Below, piece after piece: positions 8,739 through 17,275 of a stretch of 64,000 nt of DNA. The notes beneath the pieces are model-generated. The model worked only from the letters and a program-made list of their open reading frames with translations. It searched no databases and was not told the origin of the DNA. The stretch is from Nitrososphaerota archaeon (lineage in GTDB: Archaea > Thermoproteota > Nitrososphaeria > Nitrososphaerales > JACPRH01), in contig JAMCPI010000003.1 in NCBI GenBank assembly GCA_023379805.1, forward strand, positions 62,001-126,000, in the 5' to 3' direction. A program made the position numbers and the translations under genes. The stretch's first letter is position 1, and every line of letters starts with the position of its first letter.

Positions 8739-9701
8739 ATGAGTCTGATAAAACTCCGTCTCTCGATCTTAGGTACGCTTGCGTTTATAATTGGACTGTC
8801 GACTCTGGCCTTCACAATAGTCCTCACCTTGATCGGGAACTTCAGCGTCTACACTATTCTCGCCTTCGTCATCCTCTTCAACCTAGTTCAATGGATCTTT
8901 GGCCCAGCGATCATCGACCGATTATACCGTGTGAAAGAGGTCTCTAGCAGTGAGCAGCCGCAGCTCCACAGAATGGTGGAGTCCATTTGCCAAAGAACCG
9001 GGTTTCGGAAACCTAAGGTGATGCTCGCCGATATTCCTCTAGCAAATGCCTTCGCCTACGGCTCACCCAGATACGGAAACAGGATAGCCGTTACCACCGG
9101 CCTTCTGAGAAACCTGGAGCCGGATGAGGTAGAGGCTGTGCTTGGACATGAACTTGGACATCTGAAGCACCGTGACGTTCAGGTAATGATGTTCGCATCT
9201 GTCCTACCTGCTGTCTTCTACTACATAGGCTCCAGCTTCATGTACTCAAGCCTGTGGGGTGGTAACCGGCGTGACAACGGTGGAGCTGTCCTAATCGGAA
9301 TCGCATCGATGGTGCTCTACTGGATACTGAGCCTAATGGTTCTCGGGTTAAGCCGGCTTCGAGAGTACTATGCTGATCAGCACGCAGTTGAGACTGTTGA
9401 TGATGGAGCCCGTAAGCTTTCAGGCGCCTTGGCTAGGATCGCCAGCTTAGACGCTCGAACAATGAGTGCTGCTGGAGGCAGCAGCGGAATAAGTTCCTTC
9501 AAGACCCTCTTCATAGCTGACCCTGACACTGCGAAAAGCGATGTTGAAACGGTTTCAGGCTATGGTAAACGTCTCAGCGACCAGGAGCTAGTGAACCAGA
9601 TGCTCTCTAGAAAGGTTACTGGCTTCGACAGATTCCAGGAGCTCTTCTCAACACATCCTAACATGGTTAAGCGTCTGCGCGCTCTCCAGAGCGCTCAGTA
9701 G
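8739..9701 (+). CDS. htpX: HtpX-type membrane zinc metalloprotease (M48)
   Basis: 320 residues. Two N-terminal helices (about 8-60), the catalytic HELGHLKHRD motif near residue 138 with the two zinc histidines and catalytic glutamate, two further helices (about 145-205), then the third zinc ligand region SRLREYYADQHAVE. Size and topology match HtpX. It degrades misfolded membrane proteins from the cytoplasmic face. The stop codon is 24 bases before the next start, so it is probably cotranscribed with the CDF transporter. Good confidence in the family; regulation is not evident. Confidence 0.92.
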   Translation: MSLIKLRLSILGTLAFIIGLSTLAFTIVLTLIGNFSVYTILAFVILFNLVQWIFGPAIIDRLYRVKEVSSSEQPQLHRMVESICQRTGFRKPKVMLADIPLANAFAYGSPRYGNRIAVTTGLLRNLEPDEVEAVLGHELGHLKHRDVQVMMFASVLPAVFYYIGSSFMYSSLWGGNRRDNGGAVLIGIASMVLYWILSLMVLGLSRLREYYADQHAVETVDDGARKLSGALARIASLDARTMSAAGGSSGISSFKTLFIADPDTAKSDVETVSGYGKRLSDQELVNQMLSRKVTGFDRFQELFSTHPNMVKRLRALQSAQ

Positions 9702-9725
9702 ACTCGATCCTGTCAGGTTGGCGTC

Positions 9726-11117
9726 ATGCCTAATAGTCGTGAGGAGCACAGAGTCAAGTCCAGAGCTGCTACATTTTCGATAGCGGTTTCGATTGGCCTG
9801 ACCATCTTGAAGCTAACGGTTGGACTGCTTACAAACAGCCTTGCAATCCTTTCGCTTGCTGTCGACTCGTTCTTCGATATCGCTGGTTCAGCTACCACCC
9901 TACTTTCGACACGTATGTCCAGTAGACCTCCGGATCGCGAGCATCCTTACGGTCATGGCAAGATAGAGAACTTCGCCGGGCTTCTCGTAACCTCGATGCT
10001 TCTCATTACTGTGAGTTATCTTTTCTACGAGTCCTTTCTCAGGATCTTGAATCCTGTTCCCGTCATCTCCGAAACTATCGGTGTCGTCGGTATGGTGATT
10101 GGAATTGTGGTTGAGTTCTTCTTCTCTTCATTCCTGTTACGTGTTGGACGACGCTACAATAGTCAGGTGTTGGAGGCTAATTCTCTTCAGTTCAGGATGG
10201 ATATCTGGACGCAGAGCTTCGTTATCGTTGGGCTATTCTTCACCAGTCTAGGTTATCCGATCGTAGATCCTATTACTGCACTTCTCATATCGGTGTACAT
10301 AGCTTATCTGGGAGTCAATATAGGAAGAAAGGCTGCTGATGCTCTGCTCGACAGAGCGCCGTCTGTCCTGTTTAAGCAGGTTGAGGAGGCCGTGGAGGGC
10401 TGCGTAGAGGTTGTGAAATACGATAATCTCAGGATTAGAACCGCGGGCTCACAGACCTTTGTAGATCTACGGATCTATGTTCCCCGGATCTTCACTTTGG
10501 ATAAGGCCCATAATATAGCCTCAAAGGTTGAGCGTCGTATAATGAAGGCTGTTCCCGGCGCCGATGTCCTAGTTCACGTGGAAGCGGAGGCTGAGACGGA
10601 GGGTGAGAAGGCTGCTGATCAGGTTCGCCTAATCGCTGCAAATATTCCAGGCATCAGAGGAATCCACGATATCTGGGTGAGAGATGTGGAGGGGGTAACT
10701 GAGATGGATATCCACATTCAAGTTGATTCGGAGCTCTCGCTTACCGAGGGGCATAGAGTAGCCTCTAAGCTTGAAGAGCAGCTGAGAAAGGAGTTCGGGC
10801 CGACGTCGAGAATCACCACGCATATCGATGTTGAAGTAGACCGGGTTGTTCATCAAGAGCCATTAGTGACTGCGCCTGAAATTGCTCAAGCCGTACGGAA
10901 GATCATTTCAGGTGTTGAAGAGGTCGAGAGGTGCGTCGATGTCTCGGCTAACAGTCTAGACGGCTGGATCCACGTATCGGTCACCTGCGTTCTCAAGAAA
11001 GATATGACGGTGAAGGAGGCGCACGTTGTAGCTGAGAAAATAGAGAATCTTGTAACTAACCAAGTCGCCGGGGTCAGCAAAGTCTTCGTCCACACAGAGC
11101 CACCTGCAGAACAGTAA
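9726..11117 (+). CDS. CDF family cation efflux protein with three tandem C-terminal ZT-dimer-like domains
   Basis: 463 residues against about 290-300 for a standard member. The first ~200 residues form the six-helix CDF core with LAVDSFFDIAGS in helix 2, HPYGHGKIENFA at the loop, and a helix 5 containing RMDIWTQS, i.e. metal-site acidic residues. After it come three similar alpha/beta modules of roughly 75-90 residues, each beginning with a helix (EEAVEGCVEVV, IAANIPGIRGI, VRKIISGVEEV), containing a V-D/H-strand and a second helix opening with DKAHNIAS, EGHRVASK or EAHVVAEK. One such module normally forms the cytoplasmic dimer and metal sensor. Exports Zn/Fe/Mn-type divalent ions by proton exchange; the actual metal is unknown. 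Likely operon with htpX. Confidence 0.88.
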   Translation: MPNSREEHRVKSRAATFSIAVSIGLTILKLTVGLLTNSLAILSLAVDSFFDIAGSATTLLSTRMSSRPPDREHPYGHGKIENFAGLLVTSMLLITVSYLFYESFLRILNPVPVISETIGVVGMVIGIVVEFFFSSFLLRVGRRYNSQVLEANSLQFRMDIWTQSFVIVGLFFTSLGYPIVDPITALLISVYIAYLGVNIGRKAADALLDRAPSVLFKQVEEAVEGCVEVVKYDNLRIRTAGSQTFVDLRIYVPRIFTLDKAHNIASKVERRIMKAVPGADVLVHVEAEAETEGEKAADQVRLIAANIPGIRGIHDIWVRDVEGVTEMDIHIQVDSELSLTEGHRVASKLEEQLRKEFGPTSRITTHIDVEVDRVVHQEPLVTAPEIAQAVRKIISGVEEVERCVDVSANSLDGWIHVSVTCVLKKDMTVKEAHVVAEKIENLVTNQVAGVSKVFVHTEPPAEQ

Positions 11118-11271
11118 CAATAACAACAGATCCGTTAAAGGCTAGCCGCATATCTAAGCGGGTTAAAGTGCTATTCATGTCTATTTTATTTCCTAAATAC
11201 TCTAACGGAACTTCACCACCTAACTTAAACCACCAGTACGCTAAACAAAACCGAAATGTGGTGTATGATAC

Positions 11272-11601
11272 ATGAAGGAGACTGCGAAGAAGATACGTTC
11301 AATATCTCAGAATGTCGAGGATCATGCCAAGTTTCTCTCGGAAACAAAAATTGACGCTGGCTCACTGAAAAAACCGCTGCAGGACACCATTAAAAGCCGT
11401 GCTCCAGGAGATCGGTTGCTTAAAGCCGGGTTCGCCTTAACGGTTTTCAGCCCAGACCCCTTTACAGACGTGATCGGTATCCCCATGATGGCCACTGGCT
11501 ATGCGTTGAAGAAAACTAGAAGCTGCATAGGCATTAAGGACATAACTGTTGAGCTCAACGAAAACCTGAAGACCCTGAAGGACCTCAAACTAGACTTATA
11601 G
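11272..11601 (+). CDS. Conserved-looking small hypothetical protein
   Basis: 109 residues, no family recognised. The N-terminal 55 residues look helical and charged (MKETAKKIRSISQNVEDHA), then a short apolar segment (LLKAGFALTVFSP) and a DPFTDVIGIPMMATGYALKK segment that could re-enter or lie on a membrane, and a helical C terminus. An ATG with no strong Shine-Dalgarno; the upstream 150 bases are AT-rich. Codon usage and clean boundaries make a real gene likely. No operon partner. Confidence 0.6.
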   Translation: MKETAKKIRSISQNVEDHAKFLSETKIDAGSLKKPLQDTIKSRAPGDRLLKAGFALTVFSPDPFTDVIGIPMMATGYALKKTRSCIGIKDITVELNENLKTLKDLKLDL

Positions 11602-11720
11602 CTACAGGAACCATATCTAATGTTTTTAGCCATTCCCTTTCCACTATGAATGTTTTACAAATGCTTCCCGAGGGCTACGCTTAAATACAGTCACGCGTTC
11701 CTCTGCTTACGATATATCTA

Positions 11721-11891
11721 ATGTCTTCTTATAGTAAAGGTCAAACATGGGGAGCCTTGAAAAAGGCTTGGAAGGCGTATAAAATAGCGAAGGTTCAAAA
11801 TGATAAGAGTCAAATGAAGCAGTACGCCAAGAGAATTCAGACTCTGCAAAAGGAGCTGGGGCTTAAGCCAGCTCAGTTCGACGTCCTGTAG
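11721..11891 (+). CDS. 56-residue basic helical protein
   Basis: A short open frame encoding 56 residues (begins MSSYSKGQTWGALKKAWKAY, ends LKPAQFDVL). It is rich in Lys, Gln and aromatic residues and probably folds as a helical hairpin. A TATA-like ttaaatac at 11681-11688 lies about 33-40 bases upstream of the ATG, which supports expression as an independent small gene. No family recognised. The frame ends cleanly 105 bases before the PEP carboxykinase start. Confidence 0.5.
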   Translation: MSSYSKGQTWGALKKAWKAYKIAKVQNDKSQMKQYAKRIQTLQKELGLKPAQFDVL

Positions 11892-11995
11892 ACCGTTTAA
11901 CTGCTTTTTGTTTAAACCAGCTTAACGGTCCTTCCTAACTTTTTATGTCACTTATTATTTAACTAGCGATTAATATATTAACTTCTGAGGTAGGT

Positions 11996-13756
11996 TTGCC
12001 GCAGGTAGACAGCGTGAACCAGCACCTAGTCAAGTTTGTCGAGGATACAGCCAACTTAACTCAGCCTGAGAGTATTTACTGGTGCACAGGCTTAGAGGAG
12101 GAGTATCGCTCCCTTATCGAGCAGATGCTGGATGATGAAACTCTTACTGAGCTGAATCAAGCGAAGTTCCCTAACTGCTATCTCCACAGGAGTGATCCGA
12201 ATGATGTCGCTAGGACTGAGCACCTCACCTTTGTCTGCACTAGCCGCAAAGATGACGCTGGCTGCACGAATAACTGGGCCGATCCTGATGAGACCAAGAA
12301 TAAAATGAACCGCCTGTTTAACGGCTGCATGGATGGGCGAACTATGTACGTTGTTCCTTACATCATGGGGCCGGAGAGTTCGCCTTACTCTCAGGTTGGT
12401 GTTCAAGTAACTGATAGCCCTTATGTCGTAGTTAATCTGCGGATTATGACTCGAATGGGCAGCACAGCGCTTAATCGGCTCAGTGACTCCGACCGTTTCG
12501 TCAGAGGTATCCACTCAATCGGTGACCTTGATCCTGAGAGGCGGTTCATCTGCCACTTTCCTGAAGAAAACCTCATCATGAGCTTCGGTTCCGGTTACGG
12601 TGGAAACGCTCTCCTCAGCAAGAAATGTCATTCGCTGCGGCTGGCAAGCGTGATGGCTAGAGATGAGGGGTGGCTGGCTGAGCACATGTTGATTCTCGGC
12701 TTAGAAGATCCTGAGGGTAATGTGACCTATATGAGCGGCGCCTTCCCAAGCGCCAGCGGCAAGACAAACCTCGCTATGATGAGGCCTCCTATGAGCCAGA
12801 ACGGCTGGAAGATTTGGACCATGGGTGATGATATAGCTTGGATTCACCCAGATAAAGATGGGCGCTTCTGGACGATTAACCCTGAAGCAGGCTTCTTCGC
12901 GGTCGCACCTGGAACCACTTGGAAAACTAACCCTAACGCTTTGGAGACAATGATGAAGAACACAATCTTCACTAATGTTGCAGTCACAAGCGACGGCTCT
13001 CCTTGGTGGGATGGTCTCACCGACGATATTCCGACCGGCGTAATCGACTGGCAGGGAAACCCTTGGAGCCCCGGAGCAGCTAAGGCTACTCACCCTAACG
13101 CCCGCTTCACCACCTCAATACGGCAGATCCCTTCACTCTCCCCTCATCTGAACGATCCTAAAGGGGTACCGCTCTCAGCAATACTGTTCGGTGGACGAAG
13201 AGCCGGCTTAACTCCTCTAGTCTTCGAGGCCTTCGACTGGGTTCACGGAGTCTTCATAGGCGCAACTATGGCTGCAGAGACAACCGCCGCGGCGGTTGGG
13301 ACCGTTGGCGTAGTCCGCAGGGACCCAATGGCTATGCGTCCCTTCTGCGGCTACAATATTGCTGACTACTTCAAACACTGGATTAACATGGGCTCCAAAG
13401 TGTCGAAGCCTCCGCGTATCTTCCATGTAAACTGGTTCCGAACAAACAGTAAAGGCGAATACCTGTGGCCCGGCTTCGGTGAAAATGTTCGCGTACTGAA
13501 ATGGATCAGTGAAAGAGTCAACGGAAAAGGTGACGCAATCAAAACGCCTATCGGGTATGTGCCTAAGCAGGACTCACTGGGCCTAAAAGGGCTAAACATC
13601 TCTTCGGAAGCGTTGGAGGAGCTGCTCCGAGTTGACAGTAAGGAGTGGCTGAAGGAGCTTGAAGACATCAGAGTCTTCTTGGACTCTCTTGGAGAACGGG
13701 TACCTGAGGAGATTTGGCGTGAGTTCTCCAAGCTTGAGTCAAGACTAAACAGCTAA
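11996..13756 (+). CDS. pckG: Phosphoenolpyruvate carboxykinase (GTP)
   Basis: 586 residues, the usual length. Motifs of the GTP-dependent family are present: the P-loop-like kinase-1a motif FPSASGKTN (250-258, Lys256), the substrate-binding YGGNALLSKK segment, WTMGDDIAW and NPEAGFFAVAPGT. Interconverts oxaloacetate plus GTP and phosphoenolpyruvate plus CO2 plus GDP, the entry to gluconeogenesis. The start is TTG preceded by gaggtag, a plausible Shine-Dalgarno sequence. Single gene with its own AT-rich upstream region. The LsrF-like aldolase pair downstream shares a carbon-metabolism theme but is not in the same operon. Confidence 0.95.
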   Translation: MPQVDSVNQHLVKFVEDTANLTQPESIYWCTGLEEEYRSLIEQMLDDETLTELNQAKFPNCYLHRSDPNDVARTEHLTFVCTSRKDDAGCTNNWADPDETKNKMNRLFNGCMDGRTMYVVPYIMGPESSPYSQVGVQVTDSPYVVVNLRIMTRMGSTALNRLSDSDRFVRGIHSIGDLDPERRFICHFPEENLIMSFGSGYGGNALLSKKCHSLRLASVMARDEGWLAEHMLILGLEDPEGNVTYMSGAFPSASGKTNLAMMRPPMSQNGWKIWTMGDDIAWIHPDKDGRFWTINPEAGFFAVAPGTTWKTNPNALETMMKNTIFTNVAVTSDGSPWWDGLTDDIPTGVIDWQGNPWSPGAAKATHPNARFTTSIRQIPSLSPHLNDPKGVPLSAILFGGRRAGLTPLVFEAFDWVHGVFIGATMAAETTAAAVGTVGVVRRDPMAMRPFCGYNIADYFKHWINMGSKVSKPPRIFHVNWFRTNSKGEYLWPGFGENVRVLKWISERVNGKGDAIKTPIGYVPKQDSLGLKGLNISSEALEELLRVDSKEWLKELEDIRVFLDSLGERVPEEIWREFSKLESRLNS

Positions 13757-13844
13757 ACTAAGACTAAGAAAGCAACCGTCAGAACAAGCCGTCTAGAATC
13801 GGCACGGCTGATCAGTTAAACAATAATGATAAGGAAAGAATTCA

Positions 13845-13901
13845 CTCGGGATGCGAAGTGGAAGCGGAGTTTATCTCCGCCTAGATGAGCGTGCTCCCGA
13901 G
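13845..13901. other. Two-tiered stem structure in the gap after pckG (possible structured RNA)
   Basis: A 7-bp perfect outer stem (ctcggga 13845-13851 with tcccgag 13895-13901) encloses a 12/14-base internal loop and a 6-bp inner hairpin (gcggag, loop tttat, ctccgc; 13864-13880). It lies 89 bases after the pckG stop. It could be a terminator-like structure or a small RNA; no ACA or C/D boxes in standard places were found. Confidence 0.4.
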
Positions 13902-13947
13902 CGTATCGGAAAACTATCTGCAGCTCTATGACGTGTACTTCTTGTCT

Positions 13948-14088
13948 CTAAAGCTCGATTCTCTGCAGCTGGTGATTCTTGTTGTTGTTAATGTGAGATA
14001 CGGCACTTCCGATTTGGAGGGTCTCGTAGCCACATGAACAGGCGTATTTCCAGCCGCTTCCAGCCTTGGCCTCTGGTTTCTTACTCAT
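13948..14088 (-). CDS. 46-residue zinc-finger-like mini-protein
   Basis: An ATG at 14088 opens a 46-residue frame containing WKYACSCGYETLQIGSAVSH and a later NHQ. The spacing Cys-x-Cys then His-x6-His resembles a minimal CCHH zinc-binding module. Basic, with no hydrophobic helix. The gene is divergent from the zinc dehydrogenase. Sequence composition and the metal-ligand pattern argue for a real gene; function (nucleic-acid binding or protein adaptor) is unknown. Confidence 0.5.
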   Translation of the reverse strand: MSKKPEAKAGSGWKYACSCGYETLQIGSAVSHINNNKNHQLQRIEL

Positions 14089-14246
14089 TGAAATGCACCT
14101 TCGCTGAGCGGCCTCTGGTGACCTTATAAATTTTTTCGTATTTGAATAGATGAATAATATCTAAAAACGTTCTTGTCGTCTATGCGGATGCCCCCGCGGA
14201 CCGTACGCTTTAATGCTGAGCTGATTTGAGGGGGAAGTCGAATCAT

Positions 14247-15269
14247 TTGAAAGCCGTGCTGTTAAAGGAACCTAATAAAGCGGTGGTTGAAGAGATACCA
14301 GTGCCGCAGCTAGACAAAGGCGATATTCTTGTTGAGATGAAGGCATGTGGTCTATGCGGCACCGACATAGAGAAGATGCATGGGCAGTACACTGCGGCTC
14401 GCCCCGTTTTAGGGCATGAGGCCGCCGGCGTTATTTCGGAGGTAGGTGCGGATGTGGATGACTTCAAGGTTGGGGATCGTGTTTTTCCCCATCATCACAC
14501 GCCATGTTACAGCTGCCATTTCTGCAAGCATGGAAGTGAAACTATGTGCAACAGCTTCCGGACGAGTAACCTTGACCCCTGCGGCTTCGCTGAATACTTC
14601 CGTGTCCCAGCCTTCAACATCCAGCAAGGCGGTGTCCTGAAACTGCCTGAGTCAGTAGGGTTTGAGGCTGCGAGTCTGATTGAACCTGTTAGCTGCTGCA
14701 TAAGAGGTCTCAACCGCTGCGGAGTTTCGAAGGGCGACTCGGTTCTAGTAGTCGGGGCTGGGCCGATGGGGCTGATGCATCTACAGCTGCTAAAGCAGCT
14801 AGGCGCTCAAGTTCTGATCAGCGAAGTTAACCCGGTGCGGATAGCCTACGCAAGGGAGATGGGTGCTCATCAAGTCTATGATGCGGCTAAAATGGATGTT
14901 CCTTCAACAGTAAGGAAAGATACTGAGGGGCGGGGTGTTGATGTGGCGCTGGTCGCGGCTGGAAGCCCGAAGACGATAGTGCAGGCTCTCAAATCGGTAC
15001 GTAAAGGCGGAACAGTCTGTTTATTCGGAGTTCCCGTCGTCGGCTCTGTTCTAGACTACGATTTCAGCAACATCTTCAACGCGGAGGTCTCAATAGTATC
15101 GAGCTACGGCTCAACTGAGCGAGAAACCAATGAGGCTCTACGAATGATAGAAGAGAATCTGATTGACTCTGCTTCACTGATAACCAACAGATTCAGGTTA
15201 GAAGATTTCGGAAAGGCTGTCGAGACCGCGATGAAAGGCAACTCCCTGAAAATCGTAATCACACCATAA
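14247..15269 (+). CDS. Zinc-dependent medium-chain dehydrogenase (MDR/alcohol-sorbitol-threonine dehydrogenase type)
   Basis: 340 residues from the TTG at 14247, chosen because it is preceded by gaggggg and starts with the canonical MKAVLLKEP. An in-frame TTG at 14226 lies before that Shine-Dalgarno. Catalytic zinc ligands sit in CGLCGTD and GHEAAG; four cysteines for structural zinc occur in CYSCHFCKHGSETMC; the Rossmann motif VVGAGPMGLM binds NAD(P). Substrate class (polyol, sugar or threonine) cannot be told. It is followed after 74 bases by the LsrF-like gene on the same strand, suggesting a shared pathway on a sugar or phosphorylated keto compound. Family certain, substrate open. Confidence 0.88.
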   Translation: MKAVLLKEPNKAVVEEIPVPQLDKGDILVEMKACGLCGTDIEKMHGQYTAARPVLGHEAAGVISEVGADVDDFKVGDRVFPHHHTPCYSCHFCKHGSETMCNSFRTSNLDPCGFAEYFRVPAFNIQQGGVLKLPESVGFEAASLIEPVSCCIRGLNRCGVSKGDSVLVVGAGPMGLMHLQLLKQLGAQVLISEVNPVRIAYAREMGAHQVYDAAKMDVPSTVRKDTEGRGVDVALVAAGSPKTIVQALKSVRKGGTVCLFGVPVVGSVLDYDFSNIFNAEVSIVSSYGSTERETNEALRMIEENLIDSASLITNRFRLEDFGKAVETAMKGNSLKIVITP

Positions 15270-15343
15270 CCGAGTTTGCCCACTTGTTATCGTTATCTTT
15301 AACTAGCCGGTGCTGTTAATCGGGCACAACGAGGTCATTCTAT

Positions 15344-16153
15344 ATGGATTGGGGTATTAAGAACCGGCTTTCGAAGATTATTCGCCCAGACACTGGTCGC
15401 ACTGTAATGCTGGCTGTTGACCACGGCTATTTCCAAGGCCCCACAACAGGGTTGGAGGAGCCTAGGAAGACGATTGAGCCGCTTCTCCCTTATGCTGACG
15501 CCTTGATGTTGACCCGAGGTGTTCTAAGAACCTCCATCGATCCGACGGTGAATACCCCGATTGTTCTTCGTGTCTCAGGTGGCACCAGCATCTTGAAGGA
15601 GCTTTCAAACGAGGGGTTAACCACCTCTATCGAGGACGCTATTCGCCTCAACGTCTCAGCGATAACATTGTCAATATTCATCGGAGGCGAGTATGAGCGG
15701 CAGACACTCCTAAACCTCTCTAAACTCGTCAACCTAGGTGAACGATACGGAATACCTGTGCTAGCCGTAACCGCGGTGGGTCGTGACATGAACCGCGACG
15801 CCCGCTACCTTGGACTAGCCTGCCGCATTGCTGCTGAGCTTGGTGCCCATTTCGTAAAGACCTACTTCTGCGAAGACTTCCAGAAGGTTGTGCGAGGCTG
15901 CCCAGTGCCTCTGGTCGTAGCGGGCGGCAAGAAGATACCGGAGCGAGATGCACTCCAGCTAACCTACAACTCAATCCACGCAGGAGCAGCCGGAGTCGAT
16001 ATGGGTAGAAACATCTTCCAGTCAGAAGCACCGGTGGCCATGATAAAGGCTGTCCGCTCAATCGTGCATAAGGACGCGACGGTCGACGAAGCGTTCGACC
16101 TTTACAACCAACTCAAAGCGGAACAGGTTCAACCCAGCGTCTCAGTACAGTAA
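15344..16153 (+). CDS. LsrF-like class I aldolase/thiolase (DhnA family)
   Basis: 269 residues of a TIM-barrel DhnA-type protein. It keeps, nearly in register with E. coli LsrF, the segments [81 protein letters not shown] and [11 protein letters not shown]. LsrF transfers an acetyl group from the phosphorylated AI-2 breakdown product 3-hydroxy-5-phosphonooxypentane-2,4-dione to CoA; other family members are archaeal fructose-bisphosphate aldolases or aminodeoxyheptulosonate synthases. The active-site lysine lies in the HFVKTYF strand. No other lsr genes are present, so AI-2 processing is unlikely to be the whole story; a related sugar-phosphate cleavage with the adjacent dehydrogenase is my inference. 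Confidence 0.8.
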   Translation: MDWGIKNRLSKIIRPDTGRTVMLAVDHGYFQGPTTGLEEPRKTIEPLLPYADALMLTRGVLRTSIDPTVNTPIVLRVSGGTSILKELSNEGLTTSIEDAIRLNVSAITLSIFIGGEYERQTLLNLSKLVNLGERYGIPVLAVTAVGRDMNRDARYLGLACRIAAELGAHFVKTYFCEDFQKVVRGCPVPLVVAGGKKIPERDALQLTYNSIHAGAAGVDMGRNIFQSEAPVAMIKAVRSIVHKDATVDEAFDLYNQLKAEQVQPSVSVQ

Positions 16154-16193
16154 TTCTGCATCACAGAGAATTGAATCAGGTTTCTAGATTGGC

Positions 16194-16457
16194 TTAGAGT
16201 CGTCTCTCCCAGCCGTTGATGGTGAAGCGACGCAAGTGGTTAGCGTGGTACGGATCGTTCTTCGCCATCTGCTCCGCCTCTTCGAGCGAACCAGCGGTAA
16301 GGATGTACATTCCTCCTGTGCCGTCGGAGAACCTACCAGCCATCTGGAGCCTACCCTCTTTCTTCAACTGGGTCAGATACGCTAAATGCGCCTCTCGGCA
16401 AGGAGCACTCTTCTCACGGTCAACTGCGAGGCTCGATAAGACAATATATTCAGGCAT
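16194..16457 (-). CDS. YciI-like protein
   Basis: 87 residues with the YciI/DUF1330-like dimeric alpha-beta fold pattern: REAHLAYLTQLKKEGRLQMAG, FSDGTGGMYIL and EEAEQMAKNDPYHANHL. The conserved histidine and the DPY motif are both present. Members are small enzymes or binding proteins of unclear function. Convergent with the LsrF-like gene; 40 bases separate the stops. No information on substrate. Confidence 0.75.
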   Translation of the reverse strand: MPEYIVLSSLAVDREKSAPCREAHLAYLTQLKKEGRLQMAGRFSDGTGGMYILTAGSLEEAEQMAKNDPYHANHLRRFTINGWERRL

Positions 16458-17018
16458 GCTTCCGGTCTAAGCCACCCCAAATTAATAGATACCGCATCAA
16501 CCGAATCCAAAATGGACTACGCACCTAATCCGACGCTACAGCCAATCTACCAGCAACAAGCGAACAAATAATGCACATCTTGCAGCTTAGAACAGCATCC
16601 ACAGCAACTCCGCCAAGCTGGCCAATGAAAACACAGGGAAGTAGTCTTGCAACCTGAAGCAATGCTTTTGGCAAGCATTGCAAACCTTAAGATCCGATCC
16701 AAGCGGAGCCATTAGAACCACAATAATATTTCTATACGTATTTCATCAGTATATAGAGCCCTCTCCTAGTATTTTTAGCACGCGTGCGTGCACAAAGAGG
16801 AATAATGCTATTTTATGAAAAAAGCGAAGCAGAACTATATTTGCATTGTAACCTGTTTCCCAATGCAAGTACTCAAAGCAGACTGGTGACTCCAAGCACA
16901 GGTTGCAGGAGAGGGTGCGCAGCTTCGTTTCCACCGTTACCGCAATGCTTAATCATCTATCTCCCATGCGGCTTGTTGGTGAACTAACTAGCTAGTCTCT
17001 AGATTAGCTCATCTGGTG
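16458..17018. other. 561-base gap without a supported gene
   Basis: No convincing gene. A perfect 8-bp hairpin (gcaatgct 16659-16666 with agcattgc 16674-16681, 7-base loop) and AT-rich patches (16725-16760) are the only structures seen. The frames at 16746-16934 (minus) and 16784-16987 (plus) overlap each other and resemble nothing. Confidence 0.5.
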
Positions 17019-17116
17019 GCCGCTGTGGTGTAGCCTGGCAGCATAGGAGGCTGTGGACCTCTCGGCCGTGGGTTCGAAAATCCGTGTTTTACGGGTCGAA
17101 AGTCCCACCGGCGGCC
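17019..17116 (+). tRNA. tRNA-His (GTG) with a T-loop intron
   Basis: Acceptor GCCGCTG pairs with CGGCGGC (17109-17115); D-arm gtgt/gcat; anticodon stem ggagg/cctct with loop ctGTGga (anticodon 17053-17055); variable loop cggcc; T-stem gtggg/cccac. A genomic G precedes G1 and the discriminator is C, the His identity pair. The T-loop is 31 bases long instead of 7: removal of about 24 bases (17079-17102) restores ttcgaat. The insert forms a hairpin (atccgt/acgggt), as expected for a bulge-helix-bulge substrate. CCA is not encoded. Confidence 0.9.
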
Positions 17117-17243
17117 CCTCACCTACTCTATCGTTAGAAGCAGTGGTGAGTCGTCGCGGTTTGGCTGATTCCGCTCCTTTCAGTCCTCTTGCTATTACTG
17201 GATTCGTTAACTGGAGCTGTTTTTCTTGCTGAAAGGGAAAATC

Positions 17244-17251
17244 CTTATAAG
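17244..17251 (+). promoter_or_regulatory. TATA box of the membrane protein gene
   Basis: cttataag lies 25-32 bases upstream of the TTG at 17276, which supports that codon as the start of a leaderless transcript. Confidence 0.5.
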
Positions 17252-17275
17252 CGGTATCTGTGTGGTATCAAAAAG

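Noticed and set aside
16784-16987. 67-residue plus-strand frame (and overlapping 62-residue minus-strand frame at 16746-16934)
   Set aside because: No start context, no family, and the two overlap each other; the interval looks non-coding.
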